Shown here in pieces: positions 9,701 through 21,370 of a stretch of DNA of 64,000 nucleotides. The translations under genes were made by a program, and so were the position numbers. The number at the start of each line of letters is the position of its first letter. The first letter of the stretch is position 1. The DNA comes from Lactuca virosa (Eukaryota; Streptophyta; Magnoliopsida; Asterales; Asteraceae). The notes below the pieces were generated by a model. That model saw nothing but the letters and a program-made list of their open reading frames with translations, did no database searches and was not told the DNA's origin. Location of the stretch: contig CAKMRJ010005745.1 in the NCBI GenBank assembly GCA_928212115.1, forward strand, positions 94,355,129-94,419,128, read 5' to 3'.

Positions 9701-11112
9701 TAATGTAATCGCTAACAGGTATGAATTTGCCACCGACAACTTCTACAACTAGAGCATTATCAAGTTTATCTACAGTTAATGCTAGTCTTCCACCAAATTT
9801 ATGCAATATAAAGGAATAATTTTCTCCAAAATCAAACAATATATTGGCAGGCAATCCATTTACAAGAAAGGTACCTGAAGCGACATTTGCTTCATCCCTT
9901 GCTGCTTCTAGGGTCATCTGGAATGCACTTGCCTTTAGCCTTGGTGGAACGTTAGGCCTCGCCGCCTCTTTCTTCTTCGGGCAGTCCTTAGAAATATGAC
10001 ATTCTTCATTGCATCCGTAACACACCCTCTTGCTGGATGTACACTCATTAGCGTAATGCCTAATTTTTCTGCACTTGAAACAAGTCACCTCCTCGCCACA
10101 TTTTCCCGAGAGTTTCTTTTTGCACTTCTCACACCATTTTGCTTCACCTACTCCTCCTCCAAACTTCTTAGAACCAGACTTTGAGAATTTTCTTTTCTTT
10201 TTGGACCTTGAAGATCCCTCAAACTTCCTCTTCTCGCCAACTTCAACCTTTTTGGCGGTTCTTCCTTTGATCATTTCTTCAACAGACTTAGCAGCCCAGG
10301 TGGCTGCCTCAAGAGTAGGAGTGTGGCGTACTGGCACTGTGTACTCCCATGGTAGTCCCTTTGCATACCTATCGATTTTTTTTAGCTCGTCAAGGACGAT
10401 GCGCAAAGCAAACCCCATTTTGTCTGTGAACATTGGTATACTCATCAATGGACATGTTGCCCTTCTTTAATGTCAGAAACTGGTTTTCTAGCTCTAGCAG
10501 GTTTTGGGCCGAGCAGAACTTGCGTTTAAAGTGTACCAAGAATTTTGCCCATGTCAGTTGTAGTAGCTCATTGGGGCTTATGGTCTTTCCCAAGGTGTTC
10601 CACCAACGAACAACACCACCCCTAAACTGACGCACAACATAAGTGGTTTGTAGCTTGCACGTGCAATCACATGTTATGAAAGCTAGCTCCATTTCAGAGA
10701 TCCAGTCCATAACTCCAATTAGATCTTCTTTCCCAGTAAAAGTTGATGGTTTGCAAGTCGTGAAGTCTTTATACTTGCATCTATTCCTTTCAATTCCTTC
10801 ATCTTGGTTATTTCTTCTAACCACTGGCGGTTCAGCTTGACTAACAGTTCTACTGTAATTCCCTTCTCCTGACTGTTTGATGTTCTATTTAGGCTGCACA
10901 ATAGGCACAGTAGGTTTAAAACTATTCTGTTGAACTAGACGCCATGTTTCTTACATCTGACAATCTAACATCATTTGTATCATTGCTTGTACTCCTGCCA
11001 TCGTGATTGGCTCGGGTGCAGCTGCTACCACTAGTGCACGCTCAATCACAGGTTGCTGATTACCACTAGCATTTCCATTAGCATTTCCGAATCTGCTTCG
11101 GGTTCTCGCCAT
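9681..11112 (-). pseudogene. Gypsy A gag and protease active-site region, broken
   Basis: The likely start is ATG at 11112-11110 (MARTRSRFGNANGN). The gag core is in 10824-10390 (TFTGKEDLIGVMDWISEME, then WWNTLG and FKRKFC, as in the retrotransposon gag domain). The nucleocapsid part (10448-9681) carries cysteine clusters CEKCKKKLSGKCG, CFKCRKIRHYANEC and CYGCNEECHISKDC. The last two are CCHC-like knuckles. The protease motif reads LFDFGENYSFI, where families have D-S/T-G-A, so the active site is damaged. Shifts near 10830 and 10420 and an early stop near 10950 break the frame. Confidence 0.85.
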
Positions 11113-11207
11113 GTCCATCTATACACTAAAGTAGGCGAATTTAGATCTTTATTTACGATAGATGTTTAAATCCTACTTGTCACTTTGAAAAGTTACATGT
11201 CGGTTCT
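11113..11207 (-). other. Leader of gypsy A, left part
   Basis: Non-coding stretch between the A gag start and the insertion point of element D. The last five bases (GTTCT, 11203-11207) are one target copy. Confidence 0.6.
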
Positions 11208-12603
11208 TGTTAGATGCATTTCATGCATCCATTTTGTAGTTTTACTCCATAAAAGTGCATTGCATTTAGGTTTAAACTCGTGCATTTTGCATGTTTTTCG
11301 GGATTTTTCATGAGGCAATTTCATTCACACATTTTTGTGATATTTCAGGGACTTTTGGAGGTAGGATATTGTTGGAGGAGGTAAATAAGAGTTGCGGACA
11401 AAATTTCGGGACTTGCGGAGCACCGAGGAGCAAGATATAAAAGAAATGAAGATTTTGGCTTTACAGAGATTTACACGGCCGTGTAAATGGAAGCCTTGCG
11501 TTTACACGCTCGTGTAAACGTAGATTTATGCGCGGTGTATTTTTGCGTTTACGTGGGCGCGTAAACGACAGTGTTAATTTACGCGGGCCGTGTAAACGTA
11601 AATGCGGGTTTTAAAGCAGTTTTTCACCATTCTTAAAGGGGGGAACCAATTTTTTTTAAGGAGGAGTCAATTTTGGGAGCAGAGAAGGCGAGTTTCTGGA
11701 GGATTTTGGAGTTGATTAACACTTGGGAACCTTTGATTTCACTTTGTAAGAACTTTAATTTCATTTTCTAGATTTGTGATCTTGTTCTAGTCATGAGTGG
11801 CTAGAACCCTAGTTTCTCCAACTTCATGTCTTGACTTTTTAGTTGTGATTTCAATCATGTGATTTGATGTTTGCTTCCAATTCCTACCTAGTGAATTTGA
11901 TTTTGTTTCAATTGAATGTTTGATTTTGATTGTGATTCTTATTGGCCATTTGAATTAGGGTTAGGTCATTCAAGTTATCTAATTGCAAAATCCGTAATTG
12001 TTTTGTGAATTGGACTAAGTAACAAACACTAAATTGATTTCCATTGAATGAATTTAGTGTAAATCTTATTCACATACTCTTACACTCCCGAGCTTGTGAG
12101 GAGTATTGGGTGTTGTTGGGAACATTCACATAAATCTTATTGCAACCTTTTGATTTCTATCTAAGAGCTTGTTTAGACTTAAATTAGAAGGTTAGGTTAT
12201 TTTCAAAATGCTTGTTTTGAATTTGACAACTTGGTGAATGGGAAGTGTTAGAACTTGTTAACACTTTCAAGTACCAACTTAGGTGGAATTGAGTAGAAAT
12301 CATTTCACCCTTGGAATCACATTGCTAAATTGTCTTGCATAGAGTTGAAGTCCTTACAAATCTTGAATCTACTTCATTTAATCAATCATTTACTTATTGC
12401 TTTATTCTATTGTTTAAATCATTGCTTATAAATTCCCCCCATTTTGTGACCATTTTTGTACCTTACGCAAAAAGGTATAAGCACTTGTCCCGTGTCTCTG
12501 TGGATCGACCCTGCTTACCTTGTATTGCATTTTTAGTGCAAAGTAACAGTGTTTTGGAGTCATTTTGTACCCCTTTATTTGTTGGGTTTGACACACCTAA
12601 CAA
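11208..12603 (+). repeat. 5' LTR of element D
   Basis: 1396 bp. It contains four palindrome-like blocks at 11469-11598, a possible TATA-like site near 11631, and the U5 phrase GTGTCTCTGTGGATCGACCC typical of Athila/Tat LTRs. An open frame at 12335-12637 is LTR sequence, repeated at 17088-17390, and not a gene. Confidence 0.9.
11469..11598 (+). promoter_or_regulatory. Palindrome cluster in LTR D
   Basis: ATTTACACGGCCGTGTAAAT (11469-11488) is a perfect 20-bp palindrome. CGTTTACACG-CT-CGTGTAAACG (11499-11520) has perfect 10-bp arms. CGTTTACG-6 nt-CGTAAACG (11546-11567) and TTTACGCGGGCCGTGTAAA (11578-11596) follow. The cluster lies upstream of a weak TATA-like site. A regulatory role is inferred. 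Confidence 0.6.
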
Positions 12604-12606
12604 ATT

Positions 12607-12624
12607 GGCGCCGTTGTCGGGGAC
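12607..12624 (+). other. Primer-binding site of D (tRNA-Asp)
   Basis: TGGCGCCGTTGTCGGGGA lies three bases after the LTR. It differs at one position from the complement of the 3' end of plant tRNA-Asp(GTC), the primer of many Athila/Tat elements. Confidence 0.85.
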
Positions 12625-12707
12625 ACGGTGTTACTAACTATTTACGCCAAGCATTTTGTGAGCAGGTACATCTCAAAAAAAAAACAACCAAAAAAAGTGT
12701 CTTGGAA

Positions 12708-13736
12708 ATGAACACTCCTTTCATTAAAGACCAACTTTCTGAGCTAGCCCAGATAGTTATGATGATTGGAAATGACCAAAGTGTGCAGCCCACACCTACT
12801 CCTTATGCTTTTTGTTCTCAAAATGGATATCATACCAACATATGTCCATATTCACAAGGGGAATGGGAGGAAGTGCAGGAAAAGGGAAGCTACTACTGGC
12901 CAAACCAATGGAGTTATGATCAAACTCAACATGATCAATGGTGGGAAAACAACCAAGCTTGGGGAAACAACCAATGCCAAAACCCATACCAAGCTTGGGG
13001 AAATGACCAACACCAACCAACTCCATAGTTCCAACAACCATATCCTCCACCTCCCCAACAAACTGAAACTTAGAGCATGTCCTTGGAATACATTGTCAAA
13101 AGCATTGCCACTACTACCCAAATCTTCCAGGAAACAACCAAAGCTAGCCTCAAAAGCTTAGAGCAACAAATTGCACAACTTACTCAATCTGTGAGTATAA
13201 TGGAAGCTCAAGGCAAATTACCATCGCAAACTGAAGAGGACCCTAGCCATACCGTTTCTACCATTACATTGAACTATAGGAAAAAAATTGATGACCCAAG
13301 ATTGCAATTTGAAGATGAGGAAGAAGAGGAAGAAGTAGAAGTGGAGAAGGATGTCAATGAAGCTATAGAGGAGGTGTTGGAGGTTGATAAAAGAGAGGCC
13401 GAGTCACCCATTACCAATGAGAAACTCTTTTCACTGGTAGACCAACCACAAGAGTCGGAAATGAAAAATCTGCCAAAACCTTCAAAGGACATGTATCTCG
13501 AGAAGGAATACACCCAACCGGTTACCAACTCGACCACCCTATCAAAGAAGGAAGAGTTGATAACCTTACTAGACAAGTACAAGAAAGGGGTCGGTTGGAC
13601 GATTGTTGTCATTAAGGGTCTATGTCCAGTATGGTTCCCACGTAAAACGAAAGTCAAGTACAAGATAAGTGTTCCATTGAAGGAAGTGGCAAGAAGTTTG
13701 ATGTATTGGAGAGCCCCCACATACTTAGATTGATGC
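12708..13736 (+). pseudogene. Element D gag remnant fused to an RT-start scrap
   Basis: The frame opens at ATG 12708 (MNTPFIKDQLSELAQIV) and shares one frame with the piece ending at the TGA near 13734, but carries TAG stops at 13026 and 13071. The first part is rich in Gln, Asn, Trp and Tyr with repeated QAWGN units (about residues 80-105). The second part looks like the C-terminal half of Athila gag: a coiled-coil LEQQIAQLTQSV, then LPSQTEEDP, then a Glu-rich run. Near 13580-13620 YKKGVGWTIVVIKGLCP resembles the YKxAIGWTIxDLKGIxP start of Athila reverse transcriptase. After that the sequence is unrelated, which places the pol deletion joint near 13625. Confidence 0.7.
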
Positions 13737-15948
13737 ACATTCAGGGGCCATGTCGAGCCAACGACTTTAAAAAAGGGGGCTAACCGGGAGGCAACCCAGG
13801 GGTATTTTTGTCCTTCTTTTAAAACTTTTTAGTCTTTGGTAAATTTCAATTTTTTTTATGTCCCAAATGGTTTAAAACTTGTTTTTCTATACCTACAAAA
13901 TGAATCTCGGGCTCCAAAAATATTTCACGGATAGCTTGGGGAGGATGAAGAGGAGGTTCTCACCACAATTGCAAGGCTCCAAGAACGATTTGGTAAATTC
14001 TTTCCATATCTTTAGTCGTTCATATTTTACTTAAAAATTCAATTGGTATGAATTTGTGACTATTGTGGACCCATTCCCAACCCGACTACCATCCTCCACC
14101 AACCCCCGACAATTAAATGGCTATGCCTCTCTCCAAGCATCGAGGACGATGCTATATTTTAAGCTTGGGTAGGGGCATCCATCCATGCATAAATCCCGTT
14201 GCATATAGGTTGCATGTAATTTTGTACATATTGCATTAATTTTCATTTTCTTTTTCATTTTTCTGCATAGAAAATTTTTCAAAACCCAAAAAGATTTTCT
14301 TTCTAATTTTTATTATTCTTTGCATTTTTTATCTAAATTTTTGCATTGCATTCATTTGTTTAAAAAAAAATTTGATCCAATCCCAAGCAACCGAATCTTC
14401 TCAAAACAGTTGAACTGGTAATTAAGTCGTTTGCCTTGAGATTAGACTTGCTCTTTTTATTGAAAATCTAAAAGCAAGCTAATCATACACGAACACACCT
14501 CCCGAAGCTACTCGTGCAAAACAGAAAGTGAGAAGATTGTCAACATTGGAGTATAACAGCAGGTATAAGTCAATTCTTTGGGACGTATGACTGGTCTTAT
14601 GAGTAGTAAATGTTCAATTGAACTCAAAATGCCAAATTCAAAAATTCATAAAAAGAATACAAAATTTCAGTGTCCCGAGCCTTCCAGCGCTCTAAAAAGT
14701 CTTTTCTACTCATCCCCTTTTATATACCCTGCTTGGGGACATATTTCCAACTATATCTACGGGTCTTTGCATGTTAACCTCAGTCACCCGAAAAATGTCT
14801 AGAAGCCCTCACGGTAATAGACCGTGAGATGTCCCACAATAGAAAAGTCAAGGATGAAAATATAAAGAAATAGGCCTAGCAAAGAAATTTATAAGAGTGT
14901 TATATGTTATCTTTGTTTTGTTTTGTATTTATTTGTTAAAATAAATAATAAAAAATAAAAAAATAATAAAAAAAAATAAAAAATATATTATTAAGTTAAT
15001 CTGTGGCCTTTGGGACTCGAACAAGTAAACTCTGAGGGGTGTTCTACACCTAATCGCCTAAAGCTAAATTGTTTGGGACTGATTGGGTTGAAAGTTCGCT
15101 GCACGGTTTTCATAGAAAGTCATGAACTTAATAATAACAAATAAAGCTAATATGTGGCCTTTGAGGTTCGGGCAAATAAACCCGAGGGATCTCATTAAAT
15201 CTAGCACACTAAGGTCATTTGATCTGGATGTGTTGGTTGGAAGCCCGTTACACGAATTTCAAAGAAAGCCATGAGCTTTATTTGTAGGAAAATATAATTA
15301 GATAGTTTTTATATATTTGTGTTTATAGTTTAATTGAATAATATGTTTAAGAAAAATGTTTGGCTGCCAAATGATTCCCTTGGACTTGGACTTGAACTTA
15401 TGACATTGGGACTGACTGTTAATTACTTTGACTAGTGTAAGTGGTTTGAAATTTGTAACCAATCTGGGTAAATTTTAGGGAATTTTTAGAAGATATTTTT
15501 TAGAAAAAGATTGTTGTTAATCAACAAATAGCTGGAATCGGTCATTGTTATATTTTGTGAAACAAAGATGATTGAGCATGTTTTGCCACATATAATTTCA
15601 CGAGAGTAAGACCATAATTTGTTCCATGAATTGACTTGATGATATTGAGAGGGAACAAGTGTTGTGATCTTTGATTCTGTTGAGTTGCGTTAGGGGGTGG
15701 CTAAAGTCTTATTTCTATTGTTATATAATTTGAGACTAAAGCCAAGTTAACTCAAGGCACGACAGTTACATTCTCAACTTTGGTACAAAAACAGGGTTAA
15801 TTGGGTTAGATTCTTTTTCATGTTTGTTTTGATTTCTTGCATTAAGTTTCAAAAAGTTTTGATTTTGATTTTCTTTTCTTCACCTTTATTTTATTTTCTC
15901 TAGTTTAAATTTTTCTTGTTCTTTCTTGAGGACAAGAAAGGTTCAACC
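13737..15948 (+). other. Non-coding 3' interior of element D
   Basis: It begins with CGAGCCAACGACTTTAAAAA and GGGAGGCAACCC, a phrase that follows pol in Athila-like elements. Later come CATCGAGGACGATGCTA and TTTAAGCTTGGGTAGGGG (about 14138-14176). Two related blocks near 15003-15120 and 15150-15280 share CTRATRTGTGGCCTTTG, CTCGAACAAGTAAAC-like and GTTGGAAGCCCGTTACACG-like sequence. No gene is seen. Confidence 0.6.
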
Positions 15949-15959
15949 TTGGGGAGATT
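15949..15959 (+). other. Polypurine tract of element D
   Basis: TTGGGGAGATT directly precedes the 3' LTR. Confidence 0.8.
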
Positions 15960-17355
15960 TGTTAGATGCATTTCATGCATCCATTTTGTAGTTTTACTCC
16001 ATAAAAGTGCATTGCATTTAGGTTTAAACTCGTGCATTTTGCATGTTTTTCGGGATTTTTCATGAGGCAATTTCATTCACACATTTTTGTGATATTTCAG
16101 GGACTTTTGGAGGTAGGATATTGTTGGAGGAGGTAAATAAGAGTTTCGGACAAAATTTCGGGACTTGCGGTGCACCGAGGAGCAAGATATAAAAGAAATG
16201 AAGATTTTGGCTCTACAGGGATTTACACGGCCGTGTAAATGGAAGCCTTGCATTTACACGCCCGTGTAAACGTAGATTTATGCGTAGTGTATTTTTGCGT
16301 TTACGCGGGCGTGTAAACGACAGTGTTAATTTACGCGGGCCGTGTAAACGTAAATGCAGGTTTTAAAGCAGTTTTTCACCATTCTTAAAGGGGGGAACCA
16401 ATTTTTTTTTAAGGAGGAGTCAATTTTGGGAGCAGAGAAGGCGATTTTCTGGAGGATTTTGGAGTTGATTAACACTTGGGAACCTTTGATTTCACTTTGT
16501 AAGAACTTTAATTTCATTTTCTAGATTTGTGATCTTGTTCTAGTCATGAGTGGCTAGAACCCTAGTTTCTCCAACTTCATGTCTTGACTTTTTAGTTGTG
16601 ATTTCAATCATGTGATTTGATGTTTGCTTCCAATTCCTACCTAGTGAATTTGATTTTGTTTCAATTGAATGTTTGATTCTGATTGTGATTCTTATTGGCC
16701 ATTTGAATTAGGGTTAGGTCATTCAAGTTATCTAATTGCAAAATCCGTAATTGTTTTGTGAATTGGACTAAGTAACAAACACTAAATTGATTTCCATTGA
16801 ATGAATTTAGTGTAAATCTTATTCACATACTCTTACACTCCCGAGCTTGTGAGGAGTATTGGGTGTTGTTGGGAACATTCACATAAATCTTATTGCAACC
16901 TTTTGATTTCTATCTAAGAGCTTGTTTAGACTTAAATTAGAAGGTTAGGTTATTTTCAAAGAGCTTGTTTTGAATTTGACAACTTGGTGAATGGGAAGTG
17001 TTAGAACTTGTTAACACTTTCAAGTACCAACTTAGGTGGAATTGAGTAGAAATCATTTCACCCTTGGAATCACATTGCTAAATTGTCTTGCATAGAGTTG
17101 AAGTCCTTACAAATCTTGAATCTACTTCATTTAATCAATCATTTACTTATTGCTTTATTCTATCGTTTAAATCATTGCTTATAAATTCCCCCCATTCTGT
17201 GACCATTTTTGTACCTTACGCAAAAAGGTATAAGCACTTGTCCCGTGTCTCTGTGGATCAACCCTGCTTACCTTGTATTGTATTTTTAGTGCAAAGTAAC
17301 AGTGTTTTGGAGTCATTTTGTACCCCTTTATTTTTTGGGTTTGACACACCTAACA
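15960..17355 (+). repeat. 3' LTR of element D
   Basis: 1396 bp, identical in length to the 5' LTR. About nine of roughly 21 differences fall in the 160-bp palindrome block, and all nine are transitions. Confidence 0.9.
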
Positions 17356-17360
17356 GTTCT

Positions 17361-17632
17361 AATACCGTAATTACACGTTTAGAAATCTGAAGACATAAAG
17401 TTTCCAGATCCGTTCGGCAATAGACCATAGATCCGAGAAAATAATAGCATCATAAGGCATTTTATATAAATCATTTAGCACATAAAAGCAATTTAGGCAT
17501 CTTTCCTAAAATAAGCTAGTGCTCGTGTCTATATATTTCCTAAATATAACAGACACTCATCTCACAATCATCGCTTAGCATTCTAAGTTTAAGTCTATAA
17601 ATCCTACAAATTCCTAGTTCACTTAAACTAAT
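17361..17632 (-). other. Leader of gypsy A, right part
   Basis: Non-coding sequence between A's primer site and element D. No gene is seen. Confidence 0.6.
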
Positions 17633-17644
17633 GCTCTGATACCA
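17633..17644 (-). other. Primer-binding site of gypsy A (tRNA-iMet)
   Basis: On the minus strand this reads TGGTATCAGAGC, starting two bases after the LTR end. Confidence 0.85.
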
Positions 17645-19160
17645 ATTGTGACATCCCCAATTTCACGACCAGAAAAGATCGATTTGTTTATGCTTTATTT
17701 AAAAATTAGAGTATCCTTTTGAAGAATAATATTGCGGAATTTGTTCCCAAAAATAGGATAAGTATAATATCAAAGCATTTCCTAAGAAATGTATTTTCAT
17801 TATATTAAAAACGTTAGGATATCATCGTCAATACAGTGCATAAGTATAAACAGAAATAGTACAGGCCTTACAAACATCTATTATTCTAACGGCCTATAAT
17901 CCATAGATCTCTCATCTGATCATCACACATGTGCTATTTTGCAACTACCTGTAATACAAGAAACTGAGTGGATCAGGCTTGGGAGCCTGTTGAGCACTTA
18001 GGGTTTTCAACCCACAATAATTAAGTTCTTTAATTTCATCAAATCATTCAACCCGATTACCCGTTCCCGTTGTCCTCACTTTTTGTCCCTAAAGCATCTA
18101 ATTTAAGGGACCTAGCCTAAGGATTATCTTCGGGATTGATAACAATGCTTAGGGGATTCCTCAGTCATATATGTCAGGAAGGAAACCATGAGGGGGATGG
18201 AGTACACCTGGTGAACACGTAGTTCAAAAACACCTACAGGTTGCGAGCCAGCCAACGTTCCACTAAACTGTCTAGAATAGTATGTGGTCGTCATCTATAC
18301 TCTGCTAGATGATTGGATCAGCTTGAACATCGAGGCCTCTCATCATTTATTTCATCTTTCATCATCTATATCATCTACCCATCTTTATCCAACATAATTA
18401 TACGTATAAAATACATATACATTTTAAAGCGAGTAAAACATGTATAAATCGTTCATCTAGCATAAATATCAGCAACATAGATAATATGAACATATAGCAA
18501 GTGATTTATATTAAATACTTCATATCTATGTGTAAGATGAAAGTAACTATGCACTCACTTGTTAAAGTGATGACTCGAAATTCGGGCAGCGCTTCACTTC
18601 TAACAATTGTCTTTTCCGTTGACGAAACCTAGTATTATTATCACTAAGTTTTAGTCTAGTATTTCTTGCTACTAATTATTAGTCTATATTCATCATTAAC
18701 TCAAAGTCTACTTTCATGATCTATCAAGTAAGGAACAACCAGGTAGGATCATATTGGAGGTAGGGTCTGTTTGGTATACGAAGTATACTATTTGGAAATC
18801 CTACTTTAAACACCTCACTAAATCATAGCCTATATATCATCCCCGTAAGTAGATTAATCAGTATAACGAATTTGAATCACTGATAAATCTTGTTTATAGG
18901 TTCATAATAACGATAATGAACTTAAACATAAGTTATACATAAAGTAGGGTAAGCATGACTCGCTTACAAGGGGGTTTAGTGAGGAACCGGGCTCTGCGAG
19001 GGCAGAACGTCTGAGCTAAAAGCTCTTCTTCTCGGGGCCTTCTGGCGCTCCGGGACTCACTAATAACACCTAGGAGGTGCTAGGGAAAGGATTAGAGGGT
19101 TTGGGGGTCTTTGAGAGAGAATGGGTTAGAATGGTGTGAGAAAAAGAGTGAAAACGCCTT

Positions 19161-19262
19161 CTATTTATAGGCTGCCAGCTCGTACGTATACGGGGCGTAC
19201 GCAAGGGGACGCTAGGCGTACTCAGTATGTTGGGCGTACTCCGAGCAATGCTGGACGTACTC
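19161..19262 (-). promoter_or_regulatory. LTR A promoter: TATA box and GTACG motif cluster
   Basis: The TATA box at 19161-19170 reads leftward. Immediately upstream (19180-19262) are six versions of a CGTAC-centred motif: CTCGTACGTATACG, GGGCGTACGC, TAGGCGTACTC, TGGGCGTACTC and TGGACGTACTC among them. The LTR of E carries a related motif at the same place. Promoter role is inferred. Confidence 0.55.
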
Positions 19263-19369
19263 TTGCCAGGTGTTGCAATCTCGTTCCAAGGCGTAGGGAA
19301 GAAATAGTGGCCCAGATCTTGCCACGTGTCACTTCCAGAGTTTAACCCAAAAATTAATTATCTTCTAAA

Positions 19370-19920
19370 TTCTGTAACTTTCGCATACAAGCTCCATTTT
19401 TGACGTTATTTATATCCACGCATAGGTAGCGACGTGATCTACAAGTTTTGTTTAGACTTCATCTGCTAATTTTGACTTTATTTTTAAAGTTATATTTTAA
19501 CAAGCATAGACAGTTAAAGTCCGTTAAAAATCCATAACTTTGTCATTCGACGTCCGTTTTCGACTGTCTTTATATCATTGAGCTCCTATTGACGATATAT
19601 TCAATTCTCGTTTAGGTTATGCTAATAATCGATCGATCTAAAATTCGATTTCCGGGTTGTGTACTGCTATGCTAATTCTTAGAAAAATAATAACTTTCTC
19701 AAACGAAGTTAGATTTGGACGTTCTCTATATGCATGCTCTCGGTTTAACGTATACTACGACTTTCATTTAAATTTCTAAGGCTAAAAAGTAGTTTATCAA
19801 AAATTCACTTTTTACGATACGTGGTGCCGTGCCGGTTTAGTCGTAAAACTTCGACAGGTCATAACTTTTTCGTTATAAGTCGGATTCCAGCATTCCTTAT
19901 ATCACCGGAATCCTTGTTAC
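19370..19920 (-). repeat. Four spaced modules in LTR A U3
   Basis: Related blocks begin at about 19374, 19533, 19689 and 19861 (spacing 159, 156, 172). Each has TAACTTT..TC, then a pyrimidine/GACG step, then CTTTATATC or a near version. LTR E has one such block at 22229-22277. Confidence 0.65.
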
Positions 19921-20338
19921 GACTACTTCAAATTTCTTCATAGATATTGGGTCTATCTATTATTTTATTTTTGATGCATATTTTATTATTATTTTATTAT
20001 ATCGTTATAAACACATATGTTGCACATAAATCACATAATATTCAAATAATTCTTCTTCATTACTTCAAAATAGGTTACAATTATTGACCCTAACTATTAC
20101 ATCATCACAATAATGCTTAGTTAGAAACGCGGGCGTTACAATGTGTGGGTATTTTGGGAAAACTTACTTGAGCTCGACTGATTGCATGCATCACACCCCT
20201 TTATCTTTAAAAAAAAATTTGTAATTTTTTTCCTTTTACAAAAATCTTTTTAAAACCGTTTTCTTTTTAAGAAAATCATTAATTCCTCGGTTTGAGTTCA
20301 GTGACACTCGAGAGTGTGCCCGAATCCCTCAAACCAAG

Positions 20339-20350
20339 GCTCTGATACCA
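20339..20350 (-). other. Primer-binding site of gypsy E (tRNA-iMet)
   Basis: Minus-strand TGGTATCAGAGC, three bases after the LTR. Confidence 0.85.
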
Positions 20351-20623
20351 ACTTGTAACGTCCTAAAATAAGACCCAAAAATTTTATTTTAAATTAAATA
20401 AACCAGTATTCCAGAAACCACCTCATAAGAATCCAGATAAAACAAATGTGTCAATCATTACATCATATTAGAGTAAGTTAAGAAAATGCGGAACGAGGTG
20501 GTGTGTGCTCTGCAATCATCCCAAACTCTTCCCTTTGAAAACAGAAGTACCTGAAACATAAACTGAAAACCGTAAGCACAAAGCTTGGCGAGTTCCCCAA
20601 AATACCACATACCAAAACATACA

Positions 20624-20850
20624 AGTGCCATGGGCTACCCCCATGGTCGTTCCTTGCAATGTCGAAGGCCAAATCCCGGTCTTACATACAAGTGTCATGG
20701 GCTACCCCATGGTTTTTCCTTGTGATGCCAAGGGCTAAATCCCGATCTTACACATAAGTGTCATGGGCTACCCCCTTGATCTTTCCTTGAAATGCCATGG
20801 GCTACCCCCACGGTCTAACATCCAAGTGCCATGGGCTACCCCCATGGTCT
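20624..20850 (-). repeat. Short tandem repeats in LTR E
   Basis: Five versions of AAGTGYCATGGGCTACCCCC, alternating with GGTCTTTCCTTG and AATCCCGGTCTTACA, in the terminal (U5-side) part of the LTR. LTRs B and F have unrelated tandem repeats in the matching place. Confidence 0.75.
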
Positions 20851-21370
20851 TTCATGCAAGTATCATAGAGACAACTAACATTTCACATAACAAGTCCTAG
20901 GTAGGCATTGGTGCCTTCGACCCATTGACATAGTGAGAAAACTCACCTTACACTGCTGAATCACACTGAAAACTCCCTGGCTGCTAGTCCGAAAAATCCC
21001 CAATCTATCATTAACAAATAACATCCTATTAACAATTGGATTCCAATCCATAACCATCGGACCATAATTAGGGTAAATGACCAATTTACCCCTTACCTAG
21101 TTTGGACCAAGACTTAAGCCCAAACCTAATAATCCAAAAAGGCCCAAATACCAAATAATCATACAAGTCCCAAACATGTCCCAATTTTCCAAATTGGGCC
21201 CAAAACCTTCCATGGTCCTTAATCCAAGGTTCAACAACATTCTTAGTCCAAAACACTAAAATTCTGATGGCCCAACAAGGCCCTGAACATCTAGGGCTAA
21301 ACTATGGACCAAACCGAAGACCAAAAGATTTGAGGCCCACTCTGCTGAGTACGTGGGGTGTACTTAGCTC

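Larger units (their letters stand above)
11208..17355 (+). mobile_element. Complete non-autonomous Athila-like gypsy element D
   Basis: Two LTRs of exactly 1396 bp (11208-12603, 15960-17355) start TGTTAGATGC and end ACACCTAACA. They are flanked by the 5-bp target duplication GTTCT (11203-11207, 17356-17360). The primer site matches tRNA-Asp and the purine tract is TTGGGGAGATT. By eye the LTRs differ at about 21 places (about 98.5% identical), so insertion is fairly recent. The 3.36-kb interior has a gag-like frame that runs into a scrap resembling the start of Athila RT and then into 3' sequence. Nearly all of pol is deleted. It inserted into the leader of gypsy A. Confidence 0.9.
7870..20140 (-). 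mobile_element. Gypsy element A (Tekay/Del-like?), 5' LTR to integrase start
   Basis: In minus-strand order: 5' LTR (20140-17647), tRNA-iMet primer site, leader (interrupted by element D, 11208-17355), gag, protease, reverse transcriptase, RNase H, and the first residues of the integrase zinc-finger region. Translation of 7870-7950 ends in a GLKVFQNRI-like stretch exactly at the edge of LTR B. B therefore inserted inside A's pol, and the rest of A lies left of the window. The right end is flanked by ATGTG (20141-20145). The protease-RT-RNase H-integrase order makes it Ty3/gypsy. The chromovirus lineage is a guess from the LTR style. Confidence 0.8.
17647..20140 (-). repeat. 5' LTR of gypsy A
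   Basis: 2494 bp. On the minus strand it begins TGTAACGCCCGCG and ends GGGGATGTCACA. A TATA box, CTATAAATAG, lies at 19161-19170 on the minus strand. Its U3 holds four related modules and a GTACG-motif cluster. Confidence 0.85.

Noticed and set aside
12335..12637. 100-codon frame, repeated almost unchanged at 17088-17390
   Set aside because: Both lie in the LTRs of element D at the same offset. The conservation comes from LTR duplication, and no protein features are visible.
13274..13738. 154-codon Ser-rich frame on the minus strand
   Set aside because: Shadow of the Glu-rich gag sequence on the plus strand of element D.
18774..18788. GTATACGAAGTATAC in LTR A as a second signature cluster
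   Set aside because: A single copy; not enough to call a downstream cluster like those in B, E and K.
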